Source: Antedon mediterranea (taxonomy: Eukaryota > Echinodermata > Crinoidea > Comatulida > Antedonidae). From it: a stretch of DNA of 64,000 bases. The notes beneath the pieces were generated by a model. It was not told the origin of the DNA. It was given only the letters and a program-made list of their open reading frames with translations, and did no database searches. Positions 25,638-36,551 of the stretch are shown in pieces. The stretch spans positions 20,025,201-20,089,200 of the forward strand of contig NC_092670.1 in the NCBI RefSeq assembly GCF_964355755.1, written 5' to 3'. Both the position numbers and the translations under genes were made by a program. How positions within the stretch are numbered: the stretch's first letter is position 1; each line of letters opens with the position of its first letter.

Positions 25638-25728
25638 TAAAGCTCTGTCTACACTATCAAACTTTATGTGATGTGCCCATATCGGGGCCCATATGGACAT
25701 CGGATGTCAAACTAGTTTCAGAGCTTTA
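25638..25728. mobile_element. MITE family A, copy 5 (internally deleted)
   Basis: Both termini remain (taaagctctgtctacact and cagagcttta) but only about 90 bp in total, with a short core including tatatgg-like sequence. Flanking TA on both sides fits a TA target. Confidence 0.85.
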
Positions 25729-26811
25729 CATAATACAGTAGCCAAATCAAACAAGATACTGTCGTGTTTCATGGAGTAACTTTCTCCCGGATTATGAAAT
25801 AAAAAAAGAGTCAATATTTAATAAATAATTAACGTTTCGTGCCTGTTTGAACACCTGGTGATAGCCTATATTATCTTTTTTATTGCATGATCATATTTAT
25901 TGAGGAAAATCCGATTGTCCTATTGGCCCAAATCGACTGCAATGCATCGCCTACAATCCGGGGCTGCATGCAGTAGGCCTACACACCCCTACTCGACAGA
26001 TAGGTCTTTACGAGAACACCGTTCATTACGCGGACCAGGCTACGTTAGCGTTACGGTTAGGCAATTTGGTTTTGACAAGCAATTACTGTCAGTGCTTTGT
26101 AAGTTATTGTGATTTTATTGCCCTGGAGTGTCATTTGAGCCACAAGTTCTAACTACAAGTCCTGCCCACTGGAGGTTGGTCTAACCTGAGATGATTCGCA
26201 TGGAAGAGCTTGAGTCATTCTCTTTGGCCTCGATGACCTTTGCGCGGGCTACCTAGAATTCTCATGGGCCATTAAATATTCAGTTTCAACTTTTAGATTT
26301 TATGTGGTTTGAGACTTTGTTGAGCATTTTTAAAAATGTGTATAGGCCTACTACAGTACATAATATTAATATTTAATCAAAGATAAGAACAATAATGCAA
26401 TATACATTGAGATATAAATGATGTAAAATAAACCATAAAGATTAATACAATAAACTACAAATAGCCAATTTTTAAATTTTAATGGAAAAAAATGATTGAC
26501 CTATGAAAGAACCCTAAAATAAACATATAAACAAAAATAAACGCCAAGTGATGATAACCAATTTAAATTAATACACATTCAAAAGTTTTATCATCATGTA
26601 AATAATTATCTTAAATTAAAAATGAAAGATATATTTAGGTTAACAAATTGAATATAATATGTTTCCTTTTTTCTTATCACTCTTGAAAAGTAATGTTATC
26701 TGTTATCTGCCAGAGTCACATGTTCTGACCCTTTCCTTCATTTGTTTAGCTCTGTGATGAATACTCTGATATTTTTTTTCGTAAAATGCTAAAAATAAGT
26801 GTGTATGTTTT
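25729..26811. other. Intergenic, no gene seen
   Basis: AT-rich apart from 25915-26250. A 32-bp segment (26024-26055) has an inverted near-identical match at 36502-36533. The remainder leads into the minisatellite. Confidence 0.5.
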
Positions 26812-28035
26812 TTACCCTGCCACTGTTTTAGTACAACACAATTTTGTGTACCCTGCCACTGTTTTGTATCCCTGCCACCATTTTTGTATCCCTGCAATCT
26901 TATTTTTTCCCAGAAACTTTGTATACAACACAAGTTTTTGTATCCTAGACCACTGCTTGGTCGTACCGTCTCTGTTTTTGTACCCTGACACCGTTTTTGT
27001 TCCCTGCAACTGTTTTGTACCCTGCCACCGTTTTTGTACCCTGCTACTGTTTTTGTACCATGCTCCAGTTTTTGTACCCAGCTGCCATCGTGTTTGTACC
27101 CTGCCACTGTTTTTGTACCCTGCCACTCTTTTTATACCCTGCCACCGTTTTTGTACCCTGTGACTGTTTTTGTACCCTGCGACTGTTTTTATAGCCTGCC
27201 ACCGTTTTTGTATCCTGCCACCGTTTTTGTATCCCTGCCACCGTTTTTGTACCACTGTCATCGTCTTTTTTCCCAAACACTTTGTATACAACACAAGTTT
27301 TTGTACCCTAGACCACTGCTTGTCATACCCTGTCTCTGTTTTTGTACCCTGATACCGTTTTTGTACCATGTCACCGTTTTTGTACCCTGCCACTATTTTT
27401 GTACCTTGCCACTGTTTTTGTACCCATCTGCCATCGTTTTTGTACCCTGCCACCGTTTTTGTACCCAGCTGCCATCGATTTTGTACTGCCACCGTTTTTG
27501 TACCCTGCCACTTTTTTTGTACCCTGCAACCGTTTTTGTACCCTGCTACTGTTTGTGTACTTTGCCACTGTTTACGTACCCTGCGACTGTTATTGTACTC
27601 AGCTGCCATTGTTTTTGTACCCTGCCATCGTTTTTGTACCCTGCCACCGTTTTTGTACCCTGCCACTGTTTTTGTACCCTGCCACCGTTTTTGTATCCTG
27701 CCACCGTTTTTTTACCCTGCCACTGTTTTTGTACCGAGCTGCTATCGTTTTTGTACCCTGCCACCGTTTTTGTACCCTGCACTGTTTTTGTACCCTGCTC
27801 ATTTTTTGTACCCAACTGCCATCGATGTTGTACCCTGCCACTGTTTTTGTACCCTGCCACCGTTTTTGTACCCTGCCACCATTTTTGTACCCTCCACTGT
27901 TTTTGTACCCTGCTCATTTTTTGTACCCAACTGCCATCGATGTTGTACCCTGCCACTGTTTTTGTACCCTGCCACTTTTTTTGTACCCAGCTGCCATCGT
28001 TTTTGTACCCTGCCACTGTTTGTACCCTTCCACCA
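26812..28035. repeat. 19-bp minisatellite, array 1
   Basis: Unit consensus is tttttgtaccctgccaccg with common variants (cactg, catcg, cagctgccatcg). Because 19 is not a multiple of 3 and no phase of the unit contains a stop on either strand, the array produces long overlapping open frames on both strands that are not genes. A larger period is visible: the interruption containing tttgtatacaacacaag recurs at 26918 and 27281, 363 bp apart. Confidence 0.97.
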
Positions 28036-28206
28036 GGGCCTTCCAGCCTCTTAAACACTGTCTGACATACAAAGATATTTTAAGTCATTTTGTGAAAGAT
28101 ATACTTTCCCATTAAATTAAATAAATGGAATATCACAACCACTAAGTATTTATTCCTGTATAAGGTCAGCAATCAGATTTCCCGCGAACTATTGTATAAA
28201 ATCAGT
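28036..28206. repeat. Unique spacer between minisatellite arrays (copy 1)
   Basis: About 170 bp of non-satellite DNA from agggccttccagcctcttaa to tataaaatcagtgac. A longer diverged version lies at 35690-35990, so this looks like a shortened dispersed repeat into or around which the satellite expanded. Confidence 0.8.
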
Positions 28207-29490
28207 GACGCTGTTTTTGTACACTGCCACCATTTTTGTACCCTGCCACCGTTTTTGTACCCTGCCACTGTTTTTGTACCCAGCTGCCATCGTTTTTGTA
28301 CCCTGCCATCGTTTTTGTACCCTGCCACCGTTTTTGTACCCTGCCACTGTTTTTGTACCCTGCCATCGTTTTTGTATCCTGCCACCGTTTTTGTACCCTG
28401 CCACTGTTTTTGTACCGAGCTGCTATCGTTTTTGTACCCTGCCACCGTTTTTGTACCCTGCCACCGTTTTTGTACCCTCCACTGTTTTTGTACCCTGCCA
28501 CCGTTTTTGTACCCTCCACTGTTTTTGTACCCTGCTCATTTTTTTGTACTCAACTGCCATCGATGTTGTACCCTGCCACTGTTTTTGTACCCTGCCACTG
28601 TTTTTGTACCCTGCCACTTTTTTTGTACCCAGCTGCCATCGTTTTTGTACCCTGCCACCGTTTTTGTACCCTGCCACCGTTTTTGTACCCTTCCACTATT
28701 TTTGTACCCTGCCACTGTTTTTGTACCCATCTGCCATCATTTTTGTACCCTGCCACCGTTTTTGTACCCTGTCACTGTTTTTGTACCCTGTTACTGTTTT
28801 TGTACCCAGCTGCCATCTATTTTGTACCCTGTCACCGTTTTTGTACCCTCCACTGTTTTTGTACCCTGCCACCGTTTTTGTACCCTCCACTGTTTTTGTA
28901 CCCTGCTCATTTTTTTGTACTCAACTGCCATCGATGTTGTACCCTGCCACTGTTTTTGTACCCTGCCACTGTTTTTGTACCCTGCCACTTTTTTTGTACC
29001 CAGCTGCCATCGTTTTTGTACCCTGCCACCGTTTTTGTACCCTGCCACCATTTTTGTACCCTTCCACTATTTTTGTACCCTGCCACTGTTTTTGTACCCA
29101 TCTGCCATCGTTTTTGTACCCTGCCACCGTTTTTGTACCCTGTCACTGTTTTTGTACCCTGTTACTGTTTTTGTACCCAGCTGCCATCTATTTTTTACCC
29201 TGTCACCGTTTTTGTACCCTGCCACTGTTTTTGTACCCTGCTACTGTTTTTGTACCCTGCTACTGTTTTTGTACCCTGCTACTGTTTTTGTACCCAGCTG
29301 CCATCGATTTTGTACCCTGCCACCGTTTTTGTACCCTGTCGCTGTTTGTGTACTCTGCCACTGTTTTTGTACCCTGCCACTGTTTTTATACCCTGCCACC
29401 GTTTTTGTACCCAGTCAATGTTTTTGTACAAAACAATTTTTTTTTTACAAGTGTTGTACCCAGAAACTGTTTTTGTAATGTTGTCATCGT
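28207..29490. repeat. 19-bp minisatellite, array 2
   Basis: Same unit as array 1. A higher-order repeat of 371 bp is visible: the variant beginning tactcaactgccatcgatg recurs at 28547 and 28918. The array degrades on the right into aaaacaatttttttttt. Long plus-strand frames (about 430 codons) reading YPATVFVPCHRFCTLPPFL repeats are products of the six-frame-open unit. Confidence 0.97.
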
Positions 29491-29807
29491 TTTATAACAA
29501 TTTTATACAATGTAAAATAGAACAAAATACGTGATAATTGCAAATAAATATAATTTCATTTTCAATTTAATTTTATTTCCTCAATATAATAACATACATA
29601 CAGGATAATAAATGCAATGAAGTAATCACGTGAGGAGAGAGTCATAATAAGTCAGTCAGTAAGTTTGACCCACCACGAAATATAACATTAAATACGAATA
29701 CGAAAAAAAATATATATATATATACATAAACTAATAATAAATAAAAGAAAACAAAGCTACAATTTATGCATATTCTCTGTTATACTCATTACTTACTAAA
29801 TGTTTAC

Positions 29808-30425
29808 TGTTAACATGATATTGTTCTCATCCTTTAACATTAATATTAATATTTTTGTTCTTTAATGTTTACAAAACTTTTATTTCCAGCAGATTATCCT
29901 TTTTTTGCACTATAACTTCTTAAATTTTCATTTAACTTTTTTACTTTCTTCTCTTATGTGGATTCATTCCACTTTTTTTTTTACTTATTTTCTTTAAAAA
30001 AACTATTTCCATATATCATTTTGTTTATACATACATTATCATTTAACCACATTGATTACATAGTTTCCTCTTTTTATACATATTATCTATTACACATTTT
30101 CATTAACAAAGCTTATTTTTTCTTACATAGTTGTTTTTTTTCATCTACATGCATATTTATTTCATACAATTATAATACGTTTATGTTTACTAAATCCATC
30201 CCATGGGTTTGTCCCATTTTATTTTTCTTTGGATTTATCTATGCAAACATTTACTAACTTTTTACTGTTAACATTATATTTTCCTCATCCTTTAACATTG
30301 ATTTTTTTGATCTTTAAATGTTTACAAAATTTATTTCCAACAGATTATCCTTTTTTGCATCTACAGTATAACCCATCAAAGTTTCATTTAACTTTTTTTT
30401 TCTTATGTGGGTTCATTCAATTTTT
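29808..30425. repeat. T-rich region with a direct repeat of about 180 bp
   Basis: 29808-29980 and 30245-30425 share actgttaacat, ctcatcctttaacatt, aatgtttacaaaa, tttatttcca(g/a)cagattatcc and cttatgtgg(a/g)ttcattc in order, spaced about 440 bp apart. The same pair recurs in the second copy at about 33888-34060 and 34324-34504. Open frames here are T-rich low-complexity and not credible genes. Confidence 0.7.
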
Positions 30426-30427
30426 AA

Positions 30428-30701
30428 TTATTCATGATCTAACGTTATTACATAAAAGGTGGTGGTGGTCAAGCTAGCTCTGCAGGTGACGGCCGCCGCA
30501 TGCATATCTCGCCAGTTTCCCGTATTCTTATGTTGTTCGTTTTGTAATATGCGGCTGAACATGTATCCAAACGCGTAAATAGCGCTGTGCTCTGATGGTA
30601 CTTCGACACCAGAAATTACTTCTGGTGCAGTCCATGGAAAGCATTTCTTCCACCTAATCTTCTCCTCCGACTCCGTCCGGTCCGAAACGCCTTGCCATAA
30701 T
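30428..30701 (-). pseudogene. Protein-kinase C-lobe fragment (copy 1)
   Basis: After a plausible acceptor (AG at 30702-30703) the minus strand encodes about 90 residues. KKCFPWTAPEVISG corresponds to the end of the activation segment (subdomain VIII, APE), and SAIYAFGYMFSRIL corresponds to subdomain IX (DxYSFG), with the usual Asp replaced by Ala (SAIYAFG). Subdomains X-XI are not convincing and the frame stops at 30428. I found no N-lobe or catalytic loop nearby. Either it is the last exon of a tyrosine-kinase-like gene whose other exons I cannot recognise, or it is a fragment carried by the duplication. The missing Asp favours a non-functional or pseudokinase piece. Confidence 0.55.
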
Positions 30702-31287
30702 CTATTGTTACAGGTATAAATTAATTTTACCATCAATCATGAAGCACGTACCACGTTATTACCTGTAAGAGAAAAGACAATTGGGAAAATGAGAAAATAA
30801 CTGTAAAATAATCACTGAATTGTGTATGGTATAATTGAATTTAATGTATGATAATGAAAAATTAGTGGCTTAATAAAAAAAAATTACGCATAGGCCTATA
30901 ACAGATTCTTACTATTGATATCATTATGGACATAATCCTGAGTTGTGGAAATTAGGATATTTTATACGAATATTAGGCCTACTGATATACTGTAAATAAG
31001 ACCTCTTTAGTCCTACTTCACACGTTTACGTAGATCTATCTGATAAGAATTTGTTAATTATTTTATTTTTATCGGCACGTTGATTTCTACCTACCATGCA
31101 AACGCATGTAGCAAGTCAGATTTTCCTCCACAATGAATCTTCCGAGAAAGATCTTTTATTTATTTTCGATGCGCTTCCATTCAATTTTAAAATCGCTTTG
31201 ATGCCTGCCGCCTCAATCCATCAAGAGGAATGGCGGGGGATATTTGAACTCCGTGGTATATCTGGCTTAGGCCTAACCCTTTTGCGA

Positions 31288-31500
31288 TTAATTCTTTCTA
31301 ATAGTTCTGTTGTATGCTACATTTTCTTCCGCGGGCTCGTCGTTTATATTATCAAGTAGACGGTCATTGATGACCGAGTCTACGCATTTATCTCGTATAA
31401 AATCGCGTAGAGTTATCAAATTTAAATTGTGTTTATTTGTATCAATTATGTATGTTTGTTGCTGCTGTACATTGTCTACAAGATGTCCACCACCCAACAA
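31288..31500 (-). other. Unassigned open frame, possible exon (copy 1)
   Basis: About 70 codons, including GGGHLVDNVQQQQTYIID and ITLRDFIRDKCVDSVINDR, ending at a stop at 31288. It is mixed polar sequence, not low-complexity, and is the only frame in this part of the unit that looks protein-like. It may belong with the kinase fragment downstream on the same strand, but no splice partner is clear. The identical frame is at 35367-35579 in copy 2. I do not recognise a family. Confidence 0.3.
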
Positions 31501-31548
31501 CAGGTGAATAAAACATGAAACACTGATATGCTTTCGTGATACATTTAG

Positions 31549-32115
31549 CTGCCATCGATTTTGTACTGCCACCGTTTTTGTACCCTGCCACTTTTTTTGT
31601 ACCCTGCAACCGTTTTTGTACCCTGCTACTGTTTGTGTACTTTGCCACTGTTTACGTACCCTGCGACTGTTATTGTACTCAGCTGCCATTGTTTTTGTAC
31701 CCTGCCATCGTTTTTGTACCCTGCCACCGTTTTTGTACCCTGCCACTGTTTTTGTACCCTGCCACCGTTTTTGTATCCTGCCACCGTTTTTTTACCCTGC
31801 CACTGTTTTTGTACCGAGCTGCTATCGTTTTTGTACCCTGCCACCGTTTTTGTACCCTGCACTGTTTTTGTACCCTGCTCATTTTTTGTACCCAACTGCC
31901 ATCGATGTTGTACCCTGCCACTGTTTTTGTACCCTGCCACCGTTTTTGTACCCTGCCACCATTTTTGTACCCTCCACTGTTTTTGTACCCTGCTCATTTT
32001 TTGTACCCAACTGCCATCGATGTTGTACCCTGCCACTGTTTTTGTACCCTGCCACTTTTTTTGTACCCAGCTGCCATCGTTTTTGTACCCTGCCACTGTT
32101 TGTACCCTTCCACCA
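31549..32115. repeat. 19-bp minisatellite, array 1 duplicate (truncated)
   Basis: Copy of 27469-28035 displaced by 4,080 bp. Its left end is the duplication junction, so the leftmost 650 bp of array 1 are absent here. Confidence 0.97.
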
Positions 32116-32286
32116 GGGCCTTCCAGCCTCTTAAACACTGTCTGACATACAAAGATATTTTAAGTCATTTTGTGAAAGATATACTTTCCCATTAAATTAA
32201 ATAAATGGAATATCACAACCACTAAGTATTTATTCCTGTATAAGGTCAGCAATCAGATTTCCCGCGAACTATTGTATAAAATCAGT
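32116..32286. repeat. Spacer between minisatellite arrays (copy 2)
   Basis: Duplicate of 28036-28206 at an offset of 4,080 bp. Confidence 0.9.
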
Positions 32287-33570
32287 GACGCTGTTTTTGT
32301 ACACTGCCACCATTTTTGTACCCTGCCACCGTTTTTGTACCCTGCCACTGTTTTTGTACCCAGCTGCCATCGTTTTTGTACCCTGCCATCGTTTTTGTAC
32401 CCTGCCACCGTTTTTGTACCCTGCCACTGTTTTTGTACCCTGCCATCGTTTTTGTATCCTGCCACCGTTTTTGTACCCTGCCACTGTTTTTGTACCGAGC
32501 TGCTATCGTTTTTGTACCCTGCCACCGTTTTTGTACCCTGCCACCGTTTTTGTACCCTCCACTGTTTTTGTACCCTGCCACCGTTTTTGTACCCTCCACT
32601 GTTTTTGTACCCTGCTCATTTTTTTGTACTCAACTGCCATCGATGTTGTACCCTGCCACTGTTTTTGTACCCTGCCACTGTTTTTGTACCCTGCCACTTT
32701 TTTTGTACCCAGCTGCCATCGTTTTTGTACCCTGCCACCGTTTTTGTACCCTGCCACCGTTTTTGTACCCTTCCACTATTTTTGTACCCTGCCACTGTTT
32801 TTGTACCCATCTGCCATCATTTTTGTACCCTGCCACCGTTTTTGTACCCTGTCACTGTTTTTGTACCCTGTTACTGTTTTTGTACCCAGCTGCCATCTAT
32901 TTTGTACCCTGTCACCGTTTTTGTACCCTCCACTGTTTTTGTACCCTGCCACCGTTTTTGTACCCTCCACTGTTTTTGTACCCTGCTCATTTTTTTGTAC
33001 TCAACTGCCATCGATGTTGTACCCTGCCACTGTTTTTGTACCCTGCCACTGTTTTTGTACCCTGCCACTTTTTTTGTACCCAGCTGCCATCGTTTTTGTA
33101 CCCTGCCACCGTTTTTGTACCCTGCCACCATTTTTGTACCCTTCCACTATTTTTGTACCCTGCCACTGTTTTTGTACCCATCTGCCATCGTTTTTGTACC
33201 CTGCCACCGTTTTTGTACCCTGTCACTGTTTTTGTACCCTGTTACTGTTTTTGTACCCAGCTGCCATCTATTTTTTACCCTGTCACCGTTTTTGTACCCT
33301 GCCACTGTTTTTGTACCCTGCTACTGTTTTTGTACCCTGCTACTGTTTTTGTACCCTGCTACTGTTTTTGTACCCAGCTGCCATCGATTTTGTACCCTGC
33401 CACCGTTTTTGTACCCTGTCGCTGTTTGTGTACTCTGCCACTGTTTTTGTACCCTGCCACTGTTTTTATACCCTGCCACCGTTTTTGTACCCAGTCAATG
33501 TTTTTGTACAAAACAATTTTTTTTTTACAAGTGTTGTACCCAGAAACTGTTTTTGTAATGTTGTCATCGT
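32287..33570. repeat. 19-bp minisatellite, array 2 duplicate
   Basis: Copy of 28207-29490 displaced by 4,080 bp. The lines compared by eye, including the 371-bp higher-order variants, are identical. Confidence 0.97.
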
Positions 33571-34506
33571 TTTATAACAATTTTATACAATGTAAAATAG
33601 AACAAAATACGTGATAATTGCAAATAAATATAATTTCATTTTCAATTTAATTTTATTTCCTCAATATAATAACATACATACAGGATAATAAATGCAATGA
33701 AGTAATCACGTGAGGAGAGAGTCATAATAAGTCAGTCAGTAAGTTTGACCCACCACGAAATATAACATTAAATACGAATACGAAAAAAAATATATATATA
33801 TATACATAAACTAATAATAAATAAAAGAAAACAAAGCTACAATTTATGCATATTCTCTGTTATACTCATTACTTACTAAATGTTTACTGTTAACATGATA
33901 TTGTTCTCATCCTTTAACATTAATATTAATATTTTTGTTCTTTAATGTTTACAAAACTTTTATTTCCAGCAGATTATCCTTTTTTTGCACTATAACTTCT
34001 TAAATTTTCATTTAACTTTTTTACTTTCTTCTCTTATGTGGATTCATTCCACTTTTTTTTTACTTATTTTCTTTAAAAAAACTATTTCCATATATCATTT
34101 TGTTTATACATACATTATCATTTAACCACATTGATTACATAGTTTCCTCTTTTTATACATATTATCTATTACACATTTTCATTAACAAAGCTTATTTTTT
34201 CTTACATAGTTGTTTTTTTTCATCTACATGCATATTTATTTCATACAATTATAATACGTTTATGTTTACTAAATCCATCCCATGGGTTTGTCCCATTTTA
34301 TTTTTCTTTGGATTTATCTATGCAAACATTTACTAACTTTTTACTGTTAACATTATATTTTCCTCATCCTTTAACATTGATTTTTTTGATCTTTAAATGT
34401 TTACAAAATTTATTTCCAACAGATTATCCTTTTTTGCATCTACAGTATAACCCATCAAAGTTTCATTTAACTTTTTTTTTCTTATGTGGGTTCATTCAAT
34501 TTTTAA

Positions 34507-34780
34507 TTATTCATGATCTAACGTTATTACATAAAAGGTGGTGGTGGTCAAGCTAGCTCTGCAGGTGACGGCCGCCGCATGCATATCTCGCCAGTTTCCC
34601 GTATTCTTATGTTGTTCGTTTTGTAATATGCGGCTGAACATGTATCCAAACGCGTAAATAGCGCTGTGCTCTGATGGTACTTCGACACCAGAAATTACTT
34701 CTGGTGCAGTCCATGGAAAGCATTTCTTCCACCTAATCTTCTCCTCCGACTCCGTCCGGTCCGAAACGCCTTGCCATAAT
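34507..34780 (-). pseudogene. Protein-kinase C-lobe fragment (copy 2)
   Basis: Duplicate of 30428-30701 at an offset of 4,079 bp, with an identical translation. It has the same APE-containing segment and the same Ala in place of the subdomain IX Asp. Confidence 0.55.
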
Positions 34781-35366
34781 CTATTGTTACAGGTATAAAT
34801 TAATTTTACCATCAATCATGAAGCACGTACCACGTTATTACCTGTAAGAGAAAAGACAATTGGGAAAATGAGAAAATAACTGTAAAATAATCACTGAATT
34901 GTGTATGGTATAATTGAATTTAATGTATGATAATGAAAAATTAGTGGCTTAATAAAAAAAAATTACGCATAGGCCTATAACAGATTCTTACTATTGATAT
35001 CATTATGGACATAATCCTGAGTTGTGGAAATTAGGATATTTTATACGAATATTAGGCCTACTGATATACTGTAAATAAGACCTCTTTAGTCCTACTTCAC
35101 ACGTTTACGTAGATCTATCTGATAAGAATTTGTTAATTATTTTATTTTTATCGGCACGTTGATTTCTACCTACCATGCAAACGCATGTAGCAAGTCAGAT
35201 TTTCCTCCACAATGAATCTTCCGAGAAAGATCTTTTATTTATTTTCGATGCGCTTCCATTCAATTTTAAAATCGCTTTGATGCCTGCCGCCTCAATCCAT
35301 CAAGAGGAATGGCGGGGGATATTTGAACTCCGTGGTATATCTGGCTTAGGCCTAACCCTTTTGCGA

Positions 35367-35579
35367 TTAATTCTTTCTAATAGTTCTGTTGTATGCTACA
35401 TTTTCTTCCGCGGGCTCGTCGTTTATATTATCAAGTAGACGGTCATTGATGACCGAGTCTACGCATTTATCTCGTATAAAATCGCGTAGAGTTATCAAAT
35501 TTAAATTGTGTTTATTTGTATCAATTATGTATGTTTGTTGCTGCTGTACATTGTCTACAAGATGTCCACCACCCAACAA
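35367..35579 (-). other. Unassigned open frame, possible exon (copy 2)
   Basis: Duplicate of the frame at 31288-31500. Here it begins MLGGGHLVDN because the upstream context lies outside the satellite junction. Confidence 0.3.
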
Positions 35580-35689
35580 CAGGTGAATAAAACATGAAAC
35601 ACTAATATGCTTTCGTGATACATTTATAGCACTGTTCGGAAGTACTCATGATTGTCTATCAATCCATTTTGTTCCCAAAATCGATCAAT

Positions 35690-35990
35690 TCAAAGGGCTT
35701 CCAGCCTTTAAAACGCTGCCTGATGACATACGAAATTTTGTGAAAGATATATACTTTCCCATTAAATTTAATAAATTGAATATCACACGGCCATCCCAAT
35801 TCCCTAACAAAACTATTGTTCATGTTTAAAAGTATTTATTTAATGTGTCTGTAGTTCTAGTTAAATTGCTTTGCATAAAGCAGCATTGAGAAATATTTAG
35901 ATTATTATTATAAACAACCACTAAAGTATTTATTGGTGTATAAGGTCAGAAATCAAATTTCTTGCAAACTATTTTATAAAATCAGTGACC
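35690..35990. repeat. Longer diverged relative of the spacer, without satellite
   Basis: Shares gggcttccagcc, gtgaaagatata..ctttcccatt, aatatcacac, aaccacta(a)agtatttatt and tataaaatcagtgac with the spacer, in the same order and orientation. It has an extra internal block of about 110-130 bp (ggccatcccaattcc onward) and no minisatellite on either side. Confidence 0.75.
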
Positions 35991-36409
35991 TATCTAATAG
36001 TAAATTGATTGGTTAATACCCAGTCAGTGAGGACCTGATTGACAAGCAGTGCCTGTTTCTTCTTCTTCTTCTTCGTATTAGGAGCCAACTTCATATGTGA
36101 AGACTCTGCTCCTCCAACTCTGTTTTGCTAGCTCTACTGTATTTGGTTGTGTATTATTGTTCTATTTAGTTATTCTTTTACAGAGAGAAACTGACTGCCT
36201 TATTTATTTATAATTATTATTATTAATTATCATTATTATTATTATTATTTTTTTTAATTTTTTTTTTTTTTTTTTTTTTCTTTCCTCTCTTTTTTTCCCC
36301 TTACTTCTCCTTTCACTTTTCTTTGCTATTGGTCATTGGTAAGAGGAAGTTGAAAATGGACAGCAAGTTATTCTTAACACTTGCAGTCTTAAATAAACAC
36401 GCTGGCATC

Positions 36410-36415
36410 TTTATT
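36410..36415 (-). promoter_or_regulatory. Polyadenylation signal of the DIPK1-like gene
   Basis: AATAAA on the minus strand, about 137 bp beyond the stop codon. Confidence 0.5.
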
Positions 36416-36551
36416 ACACCACAGAGTATTATTCCTGTCAACTTATACCACAATTGACATGTTGAGGGGATAGGTCATCCACTGATTCAGTGGATGCCAA
36501 ACGTAACGCTAAAGTAGCCTGGTCCGCGTAATGCGTAGTGTAATTAAACCA

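Larger units (their letters stand above)
27469..35626. repeat. Tandem duplication, two copies of about 4.08 kb
   Basis: 27469-31548 and 31549-35626 are direct neighbours and nearly identical. By eye I see only two differences: a T run near 29972-29981 is one base shorter in copy 2 (the offset changes from 4,080 to 4,079), and G at 31525 is A at 35604. The junction catttagctgcc joins sequence that reads catttatagc at the right edge of copy 2 to cccagctgcc at the left edge of copy 1, with about one base of shared sequence. Each copy holds a minisatellite, a spacer repeat, a T-rich stretch and a kinase fragment. It is either a very recent duplication or an assembly duplicate. Confidence 0.95.

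Noticed and set aside
28207..29490. Possible CRISPR-like regular repeat
   Set aside because: Units are contiguous without unique spacers, and the genome is plainly animal.
26703..29534. Long overlapping frames (up to 432 codons) on both strands rich in YPATVFVPC or GYKNGGRVQK repeats
   Set aside because: They arise mechanically from a stop-free 19-bp unit in every frame. No unique sequence, splice signal or known domain supports a protein.
29958..30477. Plus-strand frames rich in Phe, Leu and Tyr
   Set aside because: T-rich low-complexity DNA containing a direct repeat; the translation has no domain and no conserved start.
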